This document shows, piece after piece, positions 1-7,938 of a stretch of DNA of 64,000 nucleotides; within the stretch, counting starts at the first letter, position 1; each line of letters begins with the position of its first letter. Source of the DNA: Rothia santali (GTDB lineage Bacteria; Actinomycetota; Actinomycetes; Actinomycetales; Micrococcaceae); the NCBI RefSeq assembly GCF_024199905.1, contig NZ_JANAFB010000005.1, positions 43,524 through 107,523 of the forward strand, read 5' to 3'. Under the pieces are notes generated by a model that saw nothing but the letters and a program-made list of their open reading frames with translations, was not told the origin of the DNA and searched no databases. Both the position numbers and the translations under genes were made by a program.

Positions 1-2
1 AG

Positions 3-917
3 CTCGGCCCGCCGGCCTCCGCACCGATGAGCCTCGGCCCGCAGGTTTCCACCCCGGCGAGCCCCGGCCCTCCGACCTCCGTGCCCGCGGGTGCCGGCTC
101 TCCGCCCCCCGTGCCGGCGGGTTTTGACTCCCCGGCCCCCGTGCCGATGAGCCCCGCGGCCCGACGGGACGCCGCACCGTGGTCCTGGCCACTGGACCCG
201 AGGCCGGCCGTGGTGGGCGCCTACGACCCGCCGATCCGGAACTGGCTGCCCGGGCACCGCGGGGTCGACCTCGCGGCGTCGCCCGGTCAGGCGGTCCTCT
301 CGCCCGCCGAGGGGACCGTGACCTTCTCGGGGCGGGTCGTGGACCGCGGGATCGTCACGGTGACCACGCGCGGGGGCCTGCGCATCAGCTTCGAGCCGGT
401 CGTGGAGCAGCTGCCGCGGGGGCGGCCGGTCGCGCGCGGCGAGCAGATCGCGCGCCGGGATCCCGACCTCCCCCACCGGCCGTGCGGCACCTGCCTGCAC
501 TGGGGCGTGCGCGAGGGCGACCGCTACGTCAACCCGCTGACCTTCGTGAGGGGGCTGCCCCCGTCCGTGCTCATGACGCCGCCGCGGGCGGGACGCGAAC
601 GCCCCGCCCGCGGCGGAATGGGTCGGGAAGGCGCGGGTCAGGCCGCCGAGCGCAGCCCGCCCCACATGGTCTCGAAGAGCACCTTCTGCAGGTTGTCGCG
701 CTTCAGGGGGACGGACTCGACGCCGATCCGCTTGGACAGCGGGATGACCGCGGCGAGCATCATCTCGGCCCGCAGCGCGAACTCCTCCGCGGCCTCGGGC
801 GCCAGGTCCTCGTCCGCGCCCACCGTCAGCGACTGCAGCAGGGTGTCACGCAGCTCGTGCAGGCGGTCGGCGACGTCGGGGATGTGCCCCATGTCGGACT
901 CGAAGACGATGGCGTAG
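3..917 (+). CDS. M23-family (LytM-type) peptidase, start outside window
   Basis: Probable zinc endopeptidase that cuts peptidoglycan peptides outside the cell membrane. Counting from the ATG at 27, the domain spans roughly residues 50-180. It shows GHRGVDL (H-x3-D zinc motif) and the distal histidine in LHWGV, the short form usual in actinobacteria. The first ~50 residues are Pro/Gly/Ser/Ala rich with a loose repeat, and the frame stays open to the left edge, so the real start and any signal peptide lie upstream. After the domain (about 570) there is no stop until 917, so the last ~115 codons include ~280 bp antisense to the convergent TetR gene. That tail is probably not functional protein. 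The family call is firm; the boundaries are not. Confidence 0.75.
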   Translation, partial: LGPPASAPMSLGPQVSTPASPGPPTSVPAGAGSPPPVPAGFDSPAPVPMSPAARRDAAPWSWPLDPRPAVVGAYDPPIRNWLPGHRGVDLAASPGQAVLSPAEGTVTFSGRVVDRGIVTVTTRGGLRISFEPVVEQLPRGRPVARGEQIARRDPDLPHRPCGTCLHWGVREGDRYVNPLTFVRGLPPSVLMTPPRAGRERPARGGMGREGAGQAAERSPPHMVSKSTFCRLSRFRGTDSTPIRLDSGMTAASIISARSANSSAASGARSSSAPTVSDCSRVSRSSCRRSATSGMCPMSDSKTMA

Positions 918-1231
918 GTGTGAGGGTGGTCCACCGCGAGCCCGATGAACAGGGCGATCATCCGGGAGACCCGCTCCTCCAGCGTCAGGCCGGTGAACAG
1001 CGCGGGCGAGAACAGCGACTCGACGAACTCCGAGCACTCCTCGACCACGACGATGCACAGCTCGTCCTTGCTGTCGAAGTGGCGATAGAGCGCCGGCTTG
1101 GAGAGACCGCTCACGACGGCGACGTCGTCCATGGTGGCGCCGTAGCAGCCCTGCGTGACGAAGAGCTCGCGCGAGCTGTCGAGGATCTTGCGGCGCAGCT
1201 GCTCCCGGTGATGCCGAGTCATTCTGTTCAT
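638..1231 (-). CDS. TetR/AcrR family transcriptional regulator
   Basis: One-domain ligand-responsive repressor of 197 aa, the usual TetR length. The N-terminal helix-turn-helix is at residues ~16-60 (TMDDVAVVSGLSKPALYRHF). The C-terminal all-helical half resembles regulators of lipid or efflux genes, but the ligand cannot be read from sequence. I chose the ATG at 1231 because GGAAGGGAA lies 5-8 bases upstream; a GTG at 1246 is in frame but would bury that ribosome site. Its own upstream region holds a 15-bp palindrome (1320-1334) that may be its operator. No co-directional partner gene is visible, so the target is either itself or distant. Confidence 0.88.
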   Translation of the reverse strand: MNRMTRHHREQLRRKILDSSRELFVTQGCYGATMDDVAVVSGLSKPALYRHFDSKDELCIVVVEECSEFVESLFSPALFTGLTLEERVSRMIALFIGLAVDHPHTYAIVFESDMGHIPDVADRLHELRDTLLQSLTVGADEDLAPEAAEEFALRAEMMLAAVIPLSKRIGVESVPLKRDNLQKVLFETMWGGLRSAA

Positions 1232-1246
1232 GACGTTCCCTTCCAC

Positions 1247-1595
1247 TGCAGGCGGCCCGGGACATCCACCTCGTTGGAGATGCCTCTCACGATGGGCCGT
1301 GTGAATTTAAATCCACAGCTTAGTTCAAAACTAAAGAATGAGGAAGCCTGCAACTTTTGGGGGATGACTCCGTGAAATGTCCTGTCATGTATCCACTACG
1401 CACCAGTACACTTCTGAGTTTCACAACGGTGCGCTAACTTGTCAGTATTTCCAATACCCCGTGGAAAGCAAATGACGTTTTTCCTAATGAAATGGCATTT
1501 GTGGGAGAACTGCACGGTAATTGAGCGAACGGAACTAAAAGTTACCCGGAAGTCGAGTGAACGACTTACTAATGTACGACTTTCGGATGAGAAGA
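1247..1595. other. AT-rich intergenic region, no gene seen
   Basis: About 350 bp between the TetR gene and the tRNA terminator has clearly lower GC than its surroundings, especially 1300-1580. Open frames here are short, without ribosome sites or recognisable products. Apart from the palindrome at 1320-1334 I see only scattered A/T-rich hexamers that could serve as promoter elements. Confidence 0.6.
1320..1334. promoter_or_regulatory. Candidate TetR operator
   Basis: TTAGTTCAAAACTAA is a perfect 6-3-6 palindrome about 90 bp upstream of the TetR start, within an AT-rich non-coding stretch. Its length and symmetry fit a TetR-dimer site. That the neighbouring TetR protein binds it is inference. 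Confidence 0.5.
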
Positions 1596-1632
1596 GCCCC
1601 CGCGCCGCGCCGTGAGGCTGCGGCCCGGGGGC
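1596..1632 (-). terminator. Intrinsic terminator after tRNA(CAU)
   Basis: On the minus strand GCCCCCGGGCCGC pairs with GCGGCGCGGGGGC around a short loop and is followed by TCTTCTC. It lies directly downstream of the tRNA gene, so it probably ends that transcript. Confidence 0.65.
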
Positions 1633-1638
1633 CTGGGG

Positions 1639-1712
1639 TAGGGGGTGCGGGGCTTGAACCCGCGACCCAAGGATTATGAGTCCTCTGCTCTGACCAGCTG
1701 AGCTAACCCCCC
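1639..1712 (-). tRNA. tRNA with CAU anticodon (Ile2 or elongator Met)
   Basis: Read on the minus strand the gene folds as a full cloverleaf: acceptor GGGGGGT/ACCCCCT, D arm starting GCTC, anticodon arm with loop CTCATAA (anticodon CAU), and T loop TTCAAGC. CCA is not encoded. The anticodon stem and following TTGGGTCG look closer to the AUA-reading tRNA-Ile2, whose C34 becomes lysidine, than to elongator Met, but this is a judgement by eye. A TAAGGT -10 box lies at 1740-1745. It is not initiator tRNA, because the three G-C pairs at the base of the anticodon stem are absent. Confidence 0.85.
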
Positions 1713-1825
1713 ACGGTCGGCCGGACCGACCGGCATCCCACCTTACCGCACCGGCACGGGCAGCACTCCACCGGTCGCCCACCGGCGCGGGACGCGTCCC
1801 ACTCGTCGCAGAGCCGGTGCGGCCC

Positions 1826-3025
1826 CTAGGCCCGGCCGGGCCCGACGGGGTACTCGCCCCGGTACATCGCCTCGAAGGTGTCCCAGGTCTTCGCCGCCGA
1901 GTGGTGGCTCACGATCTCCCGGCTCGCCCGGCCCATCCGCCGCCGCTCCTCGCAGGACCGGCCCAGCACGGAGGCGAGCTTCTCGGCGAGGTCCGCGTCG
2001 TCGCCCGGCCGGAACAGGTGGCCGTTCACGCCCTCGTGCACCAGGTGGGGCAGCGCGAGGGCGTCGGCCAGGACCACCGGCTTGGAGGCGGACATCGCTT
2101 CGAGGGTGACCAGCGACTGCAGCTCCGCCGTGCCCGGCTGGCAGAAGACGTCCGCCGCGAGGTACTCCCGGCGCAGCTGCTCGTCGCTGACGTAGCCGAG
2201 GAAGTGCACCCGGTCCTCCACCCCGGCCTCGCGGGCCGCCGACCGCAGGGCCGGCTCGATCTCGCCGGAGCCGGCCACCCGCAGCCGCACGCCGTGGGAC
2301 TCGGGGAGCCTGGCCACCGCGCGGATCAGGACGTCGATGTTCTTCTCGACCGCCAGCCGGCCCGTGAAGAGCACCACCGGGTGATCGGCGCGCTCGGGCC
2401 GCTCCCCCGGCCTCGGCTCGTAGGCGGCGGAGTCGATGCCATTGGAGACCGGCTCGACGTGGCGGCCGAAACCGTGCTCGTGCATCGCGCGCGCGCCGAT
2501 GGGCGTCGGCGTCGTGATGTACTGCGCGCGGCCGAGGATCCGCTCCATGTCCTTCCATGACAGCTTGGCGAAGCCGCGCAGGAACCACTCCGGGAAGGGC
2601 AGGAACGGGTCGAGGTTCTCCGGCATGAAGTGGTTGGTCGCCACGAGCCGGATGCCGCGCCTGCGGCAGGAGCGGGCCAGCATGCGACCCACGATGTAGT
2701 GGCACTGGATGTGCACGGCGTCGGGCTTCACCCGGTCGAGGATCGCGTCGACCCGGCGCTGCACCTCCCACGGGAAGCAGAGCCGGAAGTAGGGGTGCGT
2801 CGGCGGGTGGTGGGACCGCAGGCGGTGCTCCCTGATCCCGTCGATCTCCACCTCGTAGGAGGGGCCCGAGCCCGTGCGGGCGGCGACCACGTGCACCTCG
2901 TGCCCCCGGTCCCGCATGCCCACGGCCAGGCGGTGCCCGAACTGGGCGGCTCCGTTGATGTCCGGCGGGTAGGTGTCCGCACCGATGAGGATTCTCAGGG
3001 GCTTCTTCTGCATTCTCGCTGTCAT
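1826..3025 (-). CDS. GT4-family glycosyltransferase
   Basis: Cytoplasmic or membrane-associated retaining glycosyltransferase of about 399 aa with two Rossmann domains. The N-terminal acceptor domain begins KPLRILIGADTYPPDINGAA; the C-terminal nucleotide-sugar domain starts near VVLFTGRLAVEKN. It carries the GT4 E-x7-E signature in TAELQSLVTLEAMS. The N-terminal YPPDINGAA pattern is shared with actinobacterial mannosyl/glucosyl-transferases of glycolipid synthesis, but donor and acceptor cannot be told. The start is uncertain: an upstream frame extends to 3097, while ATGs at 3025 and 3013 sit just before the conserved fold. It stands alone between the tRNA and the holin-like gene. Confidence 0.85.
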   Translation of the reverse strand: MTARMQKKPLRILIGADTYPPDINGAAQFGHRLAVGMRDRGHEVHVVAARTGSGPSYEVEIDGIREHRLRSHHPPTHPYFRLCFPWEVQRRVDAILDRVKPDAVHIQCHYIVGRMLARSCRRRGIRLVATNHFMPENLDPFLPFPEWFLRGFAKLSWKDMERILGRAQYITTPTPIGARAMHEHGFGRHVEPVSNGIDSAAYEPRPGERPERADHPVVLFTGRLAVEKNIDVLIRAVARLPESHGVRLRVAGSGEIEPALRSAAREAGVEDRVHFLGYVSDEQLRREYLAADVFCQPGTAELQSLVTLEAMSASKPVVLADALALPHLVHEGVNGHLFRPGDDADLAEKLASVLGRSCEERRRMGRASREIVSHHSAAKTWDTFEAMYRGEYPVGPGRA

Positions 3026-3172
3026 TCGTCGGGAACGGTCCGTGCGGAGGCCGCGGGCCTCGCGCGTCATTCTACCGGGCCGCCCCGCCCGTCCCACCCC
3101 CGGACACGACGACGCCCGGCCGGCTCGCGCGGGGCGAGGCGACCGGGCGTCGTCGTGCGGGGACGGGCTCCC

Positions 3173-4045
3173 TCAGCGGCGCTTGAGCAGCCGCGCGAGG
3201 AAGACCGCCGCGGTGCCCAGCGACACCGCGAGCACCGCGAGCGGCTTCCAGCGCAGGCGCAGGGCCTCGGGGTCCTGGGCGTTGGAGGCGAAGCCGCTGG
3301 CGGCCGAGCGGGCGCGGTCCGGGGCGGAGCGCGCGTCGTGCTTGGTCTTGCCGACCAGGCCCGTGGCGGTCGAGCGGATGGTCCGGGCCTGCTGGCCCAG
3401 GTCGTCGCGCAGGGACTTGAGGTGGTCGCGGCGGGCCTTGGTGCGCTGCTCGAGCTGGTCCTGGCTCGGCTGGGGCACCTCGGGGGCCTCCCCGGCCCGG
3501 CGGCGCCGGCTCTCCTCGTCCTTCTCCCGCTGCTTCGCCTCCTGCTTCTCGCGCATCTCGCGACGCACGCGGGTGGCCGTGTAGTCCGAGCCCTCCTTGG
3601 CGACGCCGACGTCGTAGAGCAGGCCGAAGATCGCGGACTCGGGCTTGAGCGGCAGCTGGGCCTTGATCTTCAGGAGCCCGATCAGCGCGAGCACCGCCAG
3701 GATGACCAGGAACAGGACGGCGATCAGCAGTGCCGCGAGCCAGGCCTCCATGACCTTGGACAGCCCGGCGACGGCGGCCACCACCAGGGCGATGACGGCG
3801 AGCAGGAGGAAGACCAGGCCGGCCACCACGAACGCGGCGCCGATGCCGAGCTTGACCCCCTTGTCCTTCATCTCCAGCTTGGCGATCTGGAGCTCGTCCT
3901 TGATCTGCTTGGGGCCCAGGCGGGTGGCGACCTTGGAGATTCCCAGCAGCTGGGTCGCCCCGTTCTTGAGGGTGCCGATTCCGCTGCGGTATGAGCGGGG
4001 CCGGGAGGTGGTTCCGGGTTCCGCCGGTCCGGGTGCGTGAGACAT
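3173..4045 (-). CDS. Phage-holin-superfamily (DUF1469-like) membrane protein
   Basis: A 290-aa membrane protein related to the 'actinobacterial holin-X' group, which despite the name is chromosomal and not lytic. Two adjacent membrane spans lie at ~66-93 and ~101-125, preceded by a soluble helix (TRLGPKQIKDELQIAKLEM). They are followed by a long charged, coiled-coil-prone stretch (~150-240) and a final hydrophobic anchor ending LLKRR. ATG 4045 has GAGGAGG seven bases upstream, which decides the start over a longer frame. Members are thought to sit in the envelope; the biochemical role is unknown. No lysin or phage genes are nearby. Confidence 0.75.
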   Translation of the reverse strand: MSHAPGPAEPGTTSRPRSYRSGIGTLKNGATQLLGISKVATRLGPKQIKDELQIAKLEMKDKGVKLGIGAAFVVAGLVFLLLAVIALVVAAVAGLSKVMEAWLAALLIAVLFLVILAVLALIGLLKIKAQLPLKPESAIFGLLYDVGVAKEGSDYTATRVRREMREKQEAKQREKDEESRRRRAGEAPEVPQPSQDQLEQRTKARRDHLKSLRDDLGQQARTIRSTATGLVGKTKHDARSAPDRARSAASGFASNAQDPEALRLRWKPLAVLAVSLGTAAVFLARLLKRR

Positions 4046-4134
4046 CGCGCCTCCTCGTGAAGATGGTGTTATTCCTCCACAACCTATCATCGTGCCCGGC
4101 CGGGAGGCCGTGTCCCGCGCCGGTTCCGCCGGGC

Positions 4135-4163
4135 TTTCGCCGGGCCGTCCGTCGGGATAGGCT
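4135..4163 (+). promoter_or_regulatory. Promoter for candidate small RNA
   Basis: TAGGCT (4158-4163) fits the actinobacterial TANNNT -10 box; a weak -35, TTTCGC, lies 17 bp upstream. Transcription would begin near 4170, exactly at the first hairpin of the structured region. Confidence 0.4.
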
Positions 4164-4169
4164 GGCGGA

Positions 4170-4285
4170 GTCGGTGAGGGTCCGACATGCCCATGGCAGA
4201 TCGGCCCCCCATTGACGTCTGCCGTGGGTCAGAAACAACCTTCCGTCGCCCCGCAGCGCCCCTGGTGCTGCGGGGCGTTGTCATT
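4170..4285 (+). ncRNA. Candidate structured small RNA with C6 loop
   Basis: No reading frame here has a ribosome site or recognisable product, yet the strand holds three consecutive hairpins. They are GTCGG/CCGAC at 4170-4186; an 11-bp stem CCCATGGCAGA/TCTGCCGTGGG at 4190-4228 with one G-U pair, whose 17-base loop contains CCCCCC; and an 11-bp GC-rich terminator stem at 4247-4277. A promoter-like -10 precedes it. A C6 run in a hairpin loop is the hallmark of the actinobacterial 6C RNA family, but that family has two such loops and only one is clear here. It may be a divergent member or an unrelated RNA. Confidence 0.45.
4247..4277 (+). terminator. Terminator hairpin of candidate small RNA
   Basis: CGCCCCGCAGC pairs perfectly with GCTGCGGGGCG around a 9-base loop and is followed by TTGTCATT. 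No protein gene on the plus strand precedes it, so it supports an RNA transcript ending here. Confidence 0.6.
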
Positions 4286-4354
4286 CCCGGGAGCGACGGC
4301 GAGCGGTTCCGTCCGTCGGGCCCGGTGGGGAGGGGCGCCGGGAGGATGCGAAAA

Positions 4355-4383
4355 GGGCCCGGTCAGCATTGCTGAACGGGCCC
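4355..4383 (-). terminator. Intrinsic terminator after tRNA-Asn
   Basis: A near-perfect inverted repeat (GGGCCCG..TCAGCA / TGCTGA..CGGGCCC) is followed on the minus strand by TTTT (4354-4351), immediately downstream of tRNA-Asn. Confidence 0.85.
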
Positions 4384-4390
4384 TCGTGAG

Positions 4391-4466
4391 TGGCTCCCCC
4401 GACTGGACTCGAACCAGTAACCCTTCGATTAACAGTCGAATGCTCTGCCAATTGAGCTACGGGGGA
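4391..4466 (-). tRNA. tRNA-Asn (GTT)
   Basis: Minus-strand cloverleaf with acceptor TCCCCCG/CGGGGGA, D arm GCTC...GAGC, anticodon loop CTGTTAA (anticodon GUU, Asn) and T loop TTCGAGT. The 3' CCA is encoded (4393-4391). It has a clean promoter upstream and an intrinsic terminator downstream, so it is a single-gene transcription unit. Confidence 0.95.
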
Positions 4467-4505
4467 TCGCTGCCGCGAACGGCTCCCCGTTCGCAACATC
4501 ATGAG

Positions 4506-4534
4506 ACTCTACCCGGTCCCGCCGGACGGCGCAA
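4506..4534 (-). promoter_or_regulatory. tRNA-Asn promoter
   Basis: On the minus strand TTGCGC (4534-4529) and TAGAGT (4511-4506) are 17 bp apart, about 40 bp upstream of the tRNA-Asn 5' end. Confidence 0.6.
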
Positions 4535-4585
4535 AACCATCCGCGCGTGACCCTCGCCACCCGGGCCGCCCGGCGGTCCCTCGGC

Positions 4586-6460
4586 TCACTGAGCCTCGAA
4601 GAGCTCCCGGCGGCGCATCTCCAGGCGCATCAGCTCCTGCTGGACCGACTGCCACGCGTCCCGGTCGGTCGCCGGGTCCAGCCGGTTGAGCTCGGCCATC
4701 TTGTCCGCCTTCTGCGCCACCAGCTCCTGCCCCAGGAGCCGGTTCAGGATGGCGGCGGCGTACCGGCCGAGCTGCTCGGGGCTCGACGCCGGCAGCGGCG
4801 CCACTGTGAGCTGGGCCAGCAGCCCGTGGGTCGCCTCGTGGGCGTGGGCCCGGATGGTGTTGACCCACTCCCCGCCCGGCCGGGCCTCGACCCGGGCGTG
4901 CGCGGCGAGCACGCCGTTCAGCAGCTCGCGGTGCATGCGGTAGCGCGTCCTGGCCGAGGCCAGGACCGTCCACTGCGAGTCGTCGATCAGCTGCGGGGTC
5001 TGCACCAGGACCTCGAGCGCCTCCCGCTCCATCCGGGCCGCCGGGTCCCGGGGGTCCGGGGCCTCGATCTCCGGGCGGGGGGCGTCGTCGCGCTCCGGCC
5101 GCCGGGCCTCCGGGCGCTCCCGCGGCTCCGGGGGCGGCGCGGACCCAGCCACCGCCACCGCGCGCTCGACCTCCAGCGGGTCCATCCCCAGCCACCCCGC
5201 CACGCGCCGGGCGTAGGCGGGCCGCAGGGCGCGGTCCCGGATCGAGGCGATCATGGGGGCCACGGCCCGCATGCCCCGCACCCGGCCCTCGAGCGAGTGC
5301 AGGTCGTAGTCCTTGAGCGTCACCTGGATCGCGAACTCGAAGAGCGGGCGCTTGGCCTGCAGGAGGTCGCGCACCGCCTTGTCGCCCCGGCGGAGCCGCA
5401 GGTCGCACGGGTCCATGTTATCCGGCGCCACGCACACGTAGGTCTGGGCGGTGAAGCGCTGGTCCTCCTGGAAGGCGTGCAGCGCGGCCTTCTGACCCGC
5501 CTCGTCGCCGTCGAAGGTGAAGATGACCTCGCCGCCCGAGCCGTCGTCGCCCAGCAGGCGGCGCACGATCTTGATGTGCTCCGCGCCGAAGGCGGTGCCG
5601 CACGTGGCCACCGCCGTCTCGATGCCCGCCAGGTGCGCCGCCATGACGTCGGTGTACCCCTCGACGACGACCAGCTGCTTGCCCTGCGCGATCTTCCGCT
5701 TGGCGAGGTCGATGCCGTAGAGCACCTGGGACTTCCGGTAGAGCTGCGTCTCGGGGGTGTTGAGGTACTTGGGGCCCTGGTCGTCCTCGAAGAGCTTGCG
5801 CGCGCCGAAGCCGATGGTCTCCCCCGTGATGTTCCGGATGGGCCACATGAGGCGGCCGCGGAACCTGTCGTAGAGGCCGCGCCTGCCCTCGGAGAACATG
5901 CCCGTGGCCTGGAGCTCCTCCTCGGTGAACCCCCGGTCCCGCAGGTGCTTGAGCAGGTTCGACCAGCCCTGCGGGGCGAAGCCGACGCCGAAGCGCTGGG
6001 CCGCCTGGCCGTCGAAGCCGCGCCCGCCGAGGAACTTCTGCGCCTCGGCGGCGCCGCGGGTGTAGAGGTTGCGCTCGAAGAACTCCTGAGCGATCTTGTG
6101 GGCGTCGATGAGCCGCTGCCGGCGGCCCTTCTCCTCGCGGCTGGGCCCGGAGCCCTGCTCGTAGCGCAGCTCGTAGCCCACCCGGGCGGCGAGCCGCTCC
6201 ACCGTCTCGCTGAAGCCGGTGTGGTCCATTGCCATGACGAACGCGATGGCGTCGCCCGACTCCCCGCAGCCGAAGCAGTGGTAGGTGCCCATCTGCGGGC
6301 GGATGTGGAAGGAGGGCGTGCGCTCGTCGTGGAAGGGGCACAGGCCCTTGTAGGAGCCGATGCCGGCGGACTTCAGCGTCACGTAGCCCTCGACGATCTC
6401 CCGGATGTCGGTGCGTGAGCGCACCTCGTCGATGTCTTCGCGTCGTATCAGTCCTGCCAC
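4586..6460 (-). CDS. dnaG: DNA primase
   Basis: Makes the RNA primers for replication. The 624-aa length is normal for actinobacterial DnaG. The N-terminal zinc-binding domain has C41-x2-H44 and C62-x2-C65 (CPFH ... CFGC). The central TOPRIM domain carries VVVEGYTDV (catalytic Glu) and FTFDGDEAG (metal Asp pair). The C-terminal helicase-binding part is the weakly conserved region up to RRRELFEAQ. The start is GTG at 6460, with GGAGGGG almost touching it. It follows dgt by about 40 bp in the same direction, an arrangement often seen in actinobacteria, and is the last gene of the run. Confidence 0.97.
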   Translation of the reverse strand: MAGLIRREDIDEVRSRTDIREIVEGYVTLKSAGIGSYKGLCPFHDERTPSFHIRPQMGTYHCFGCGESGDAIAFVMAMDHTGFSETVERLAARVGYELRYEQGSGPSREEKGRRQRLIDAHKIAQEFFERNLYTRGAAEAQKFLGGRGFDGQAAQRFGVGFAPQGWSNLLKHLRDRGFTEEELQATGMFSEGRRGLYDRFRGRLMWPIRNITGETIGFGARKLFEDDQGPKYLNTPETQLYRKSQVLYGIDLAKRKIAQGKQLVVVEGYTDVMAAHLAGIETAVATCGTAFGAEHIKIVRRLLGDDGSGGEVIFTFDGDEAGQKAALHAFQEDQRFTAQTYVCVAPDNMDPCDLRLRRGDKAVRDLLQAKRPLFEFAIQVTLKDYDLHSLEGRVRGMRAVAPMIASIRDRALRPAYARRVAGWLGMDPLEVERAVAVAGSAPPPEPRERPEARRPERDDAPRPEIEAPDPRDPAARMEREALEVLVQTPQLIDDSQWTVLASARTRYRMHRELLNGVLAAHARVEARPGGEWVNTIRAHAHEATHGLLAQLTVAPLPASSPEQLGRYAAAILNRLLGQELVAQKADKMAELNRLDPATDRDAWQSVQQELMRLEMRRRELFEAQ

Positions 6461-6500
6461 CCCTCCATGGTATCCGGCCGGGCAAGCGGCCGGGGGCCGA

Positions 6501-7805
6501 TCACCACAGGGGCTTGTCGCCCGTCCTCCAGTTCAGGCCGGTGATGCGGTCGTGCAGCCGCACCGCCGAGCTGTCGGTCAGCGAGGCGACCTGGTCGATC
6601 ACGAGCCGCAGGCGGGCGGCGTCGTCGTTCCGGTCGATCAGGCTCCAGTCCTCGGCGAAGACCGGGTCGAGGAACTGCCCGTCGGTCTCCAGCAGGGCCT
6701 CGACCAGGACCGTGAGCATCTCCCGCTGGTTGGCGTGCAGCGGCTCCTGGTCCCGCACGGCCATCACGAAGGCCGTGGCGATGCCCTTCATCACGGCGAT
6801 CTCGGTCTCGGTCTCACGCGGGATCCGCAGCCGGGCCGCGTAGCGGGTCAGCGGGCCCTCCCCGTAGCGGGCGCGCGTGGCCTCGAGCGCGGCACCGGAG
6901 AAGCGGCCGATCAGCTGGCTCGTCAGCGCCTTGAGCGCCGCCATCGAGGCCCGGGTCCCGGTCATCTCCGGCAGCCACTCCGCGAGGCGCTCGAGGCGGG
7001 TCAGGGCGGCGTCGAGCTCGTCCGGCGAGGTCTCGGGCATGTACCAGCGGCGGGCCCACTGGATCACGCGGTCCCGGGCCCGGGCGTCGGCGACCCAGCC
7101 GAGCTGCACGTGGCCGCCGAACACCGCGTCCTCGACGTCGTGGACCGAGTAGGAGATGTCGTCCGCCAGGTCCATGACCTGCGCCTCGAGGCACTTCTGC
7201 CCGTCCGGGGCACCCTCGCGGAACCAGTCGAAGACCGGGAGGTCGTCGGCGTAGACGCCGAACTTGCGGGTCCTGACGCCCTCGCGCTCGGGGGCGTCCT
7301 CGCGCGACCACGGGTACTTGCACGCGGCGTCCAGCGCGGCGCGGGTCAAGTTGAGGCCCGCCGAGCCGCCGTCGGGCAGGATCAGCTTGGGCTCGAGCCG
7401 GCTGAGCAGGCGCAGGGTCTGGGCGTTGCCCTCGAAGCCCCCGGCCGGGGACCCGATGGCGTCGAGCGCGCTCTCCCCGTTGTGGCCGAAGGGCGGGTGG
7501 CCGAGGTCGTGCGAGAGGCAGGCGGCGTCGACCAGATCCGGGTCGCAGCCCAGCATGCGGCCGACCTCGCGGCCCACCTGGGCCACCTCGAGCGAGTGGG
7601 TCAGGCGGGTGCGGGTGAAGTCGTCCGACGTCGGGGAGACCACCTGGGTCTTGAAGCCGAGCCGGCGCAGGGCCGAGGAGTGGAGCACGCGGGCGCGGTC
7701 CCGCTCGAAGTGGCTGCGGTAGAGGTTCTTGTGGTGCTCGGGCAGGCGGCGCTCGGTGTCCTCCGCGGAGTAACCGGGGAGGCTCAGCGCGGAGGGGAAG
7801 GCCAT
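6501..7805 (-). CDS. dgt: dGTP triphosphohydrolase family protein
   Basis: HD-domain enzyme (434 aa) that hydrolyses dNTPs to nucleoside and triphosphate, adjusting dNTP pools. Metal ligands are visible in RLTHSLEVAQ (His) and LSHDLGHPPFGH (the HD pair and following His); a later Asp occurs in VMDLADDISYSVHDVEDA. The conserved N-terminal RSHFERDRARVLHSSALRRL is present. ATG 7805 precedes this; a longer frame to 7850 adds only unconserved residues. It lies between dusB and dnaG on the same strand. Confidence 0.93.
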   Translation of the reverse strand: MAFPSALSLPGYSAEDTERRLPEHHKNLYRSHFERDRARVLHSSALRRLGFKTQVVSPTSDDFTRTRLTHSLEVAQVGREVGRMLGCDPDLVDAACLSHDLGHPPFGHNGESALDAIGSPAGGFEGNAQTLRLLSRLEPKLILPDGGSAGLNLTRAALDAACKYPWSREDAPEREGVRTRKFGVYADDLPVFDWFREGAPDGQKCLEAQVMDLADDISYSVHDVEDAVFGGHVQLGWVADARARDRVIQWARRWYMPETSPDELDAALTRLERLAEWLPEMTGTRASMAALKALTSQLIGRFSGAALEATRARYGEGPLTRYAARLRIPRETETEIAVMKGIATAFVMAVRDQEPLHANQREMLTVLVEALLETDGQFLDPVFAEDWSLIDRNDDAARLRLVIDQVASLTDSSAVRLHDRITGLNWRTGDKPLW

Positions 7806-7938
7806 GGGGCGAAGGTACCTCACGTGAGACGTCGGTGGACTGAGCCTCACAGTATCGCGGATCCCGCGGGATGCCGCGCTTCTCGCCCGCCTGTGGACGG
7901 CGGAGGACGACGACGCGGGGCGCGGGGCCGCCCCCGGC

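Noticed and set aside
3173..4045. Prophage remnant suggested by the holin-like gene
   Set aside because: No lysin, tail, integrase or attachment sites nearby; this holin-superfamily protein is a common chromosomal membrane protein in actinobacteria.
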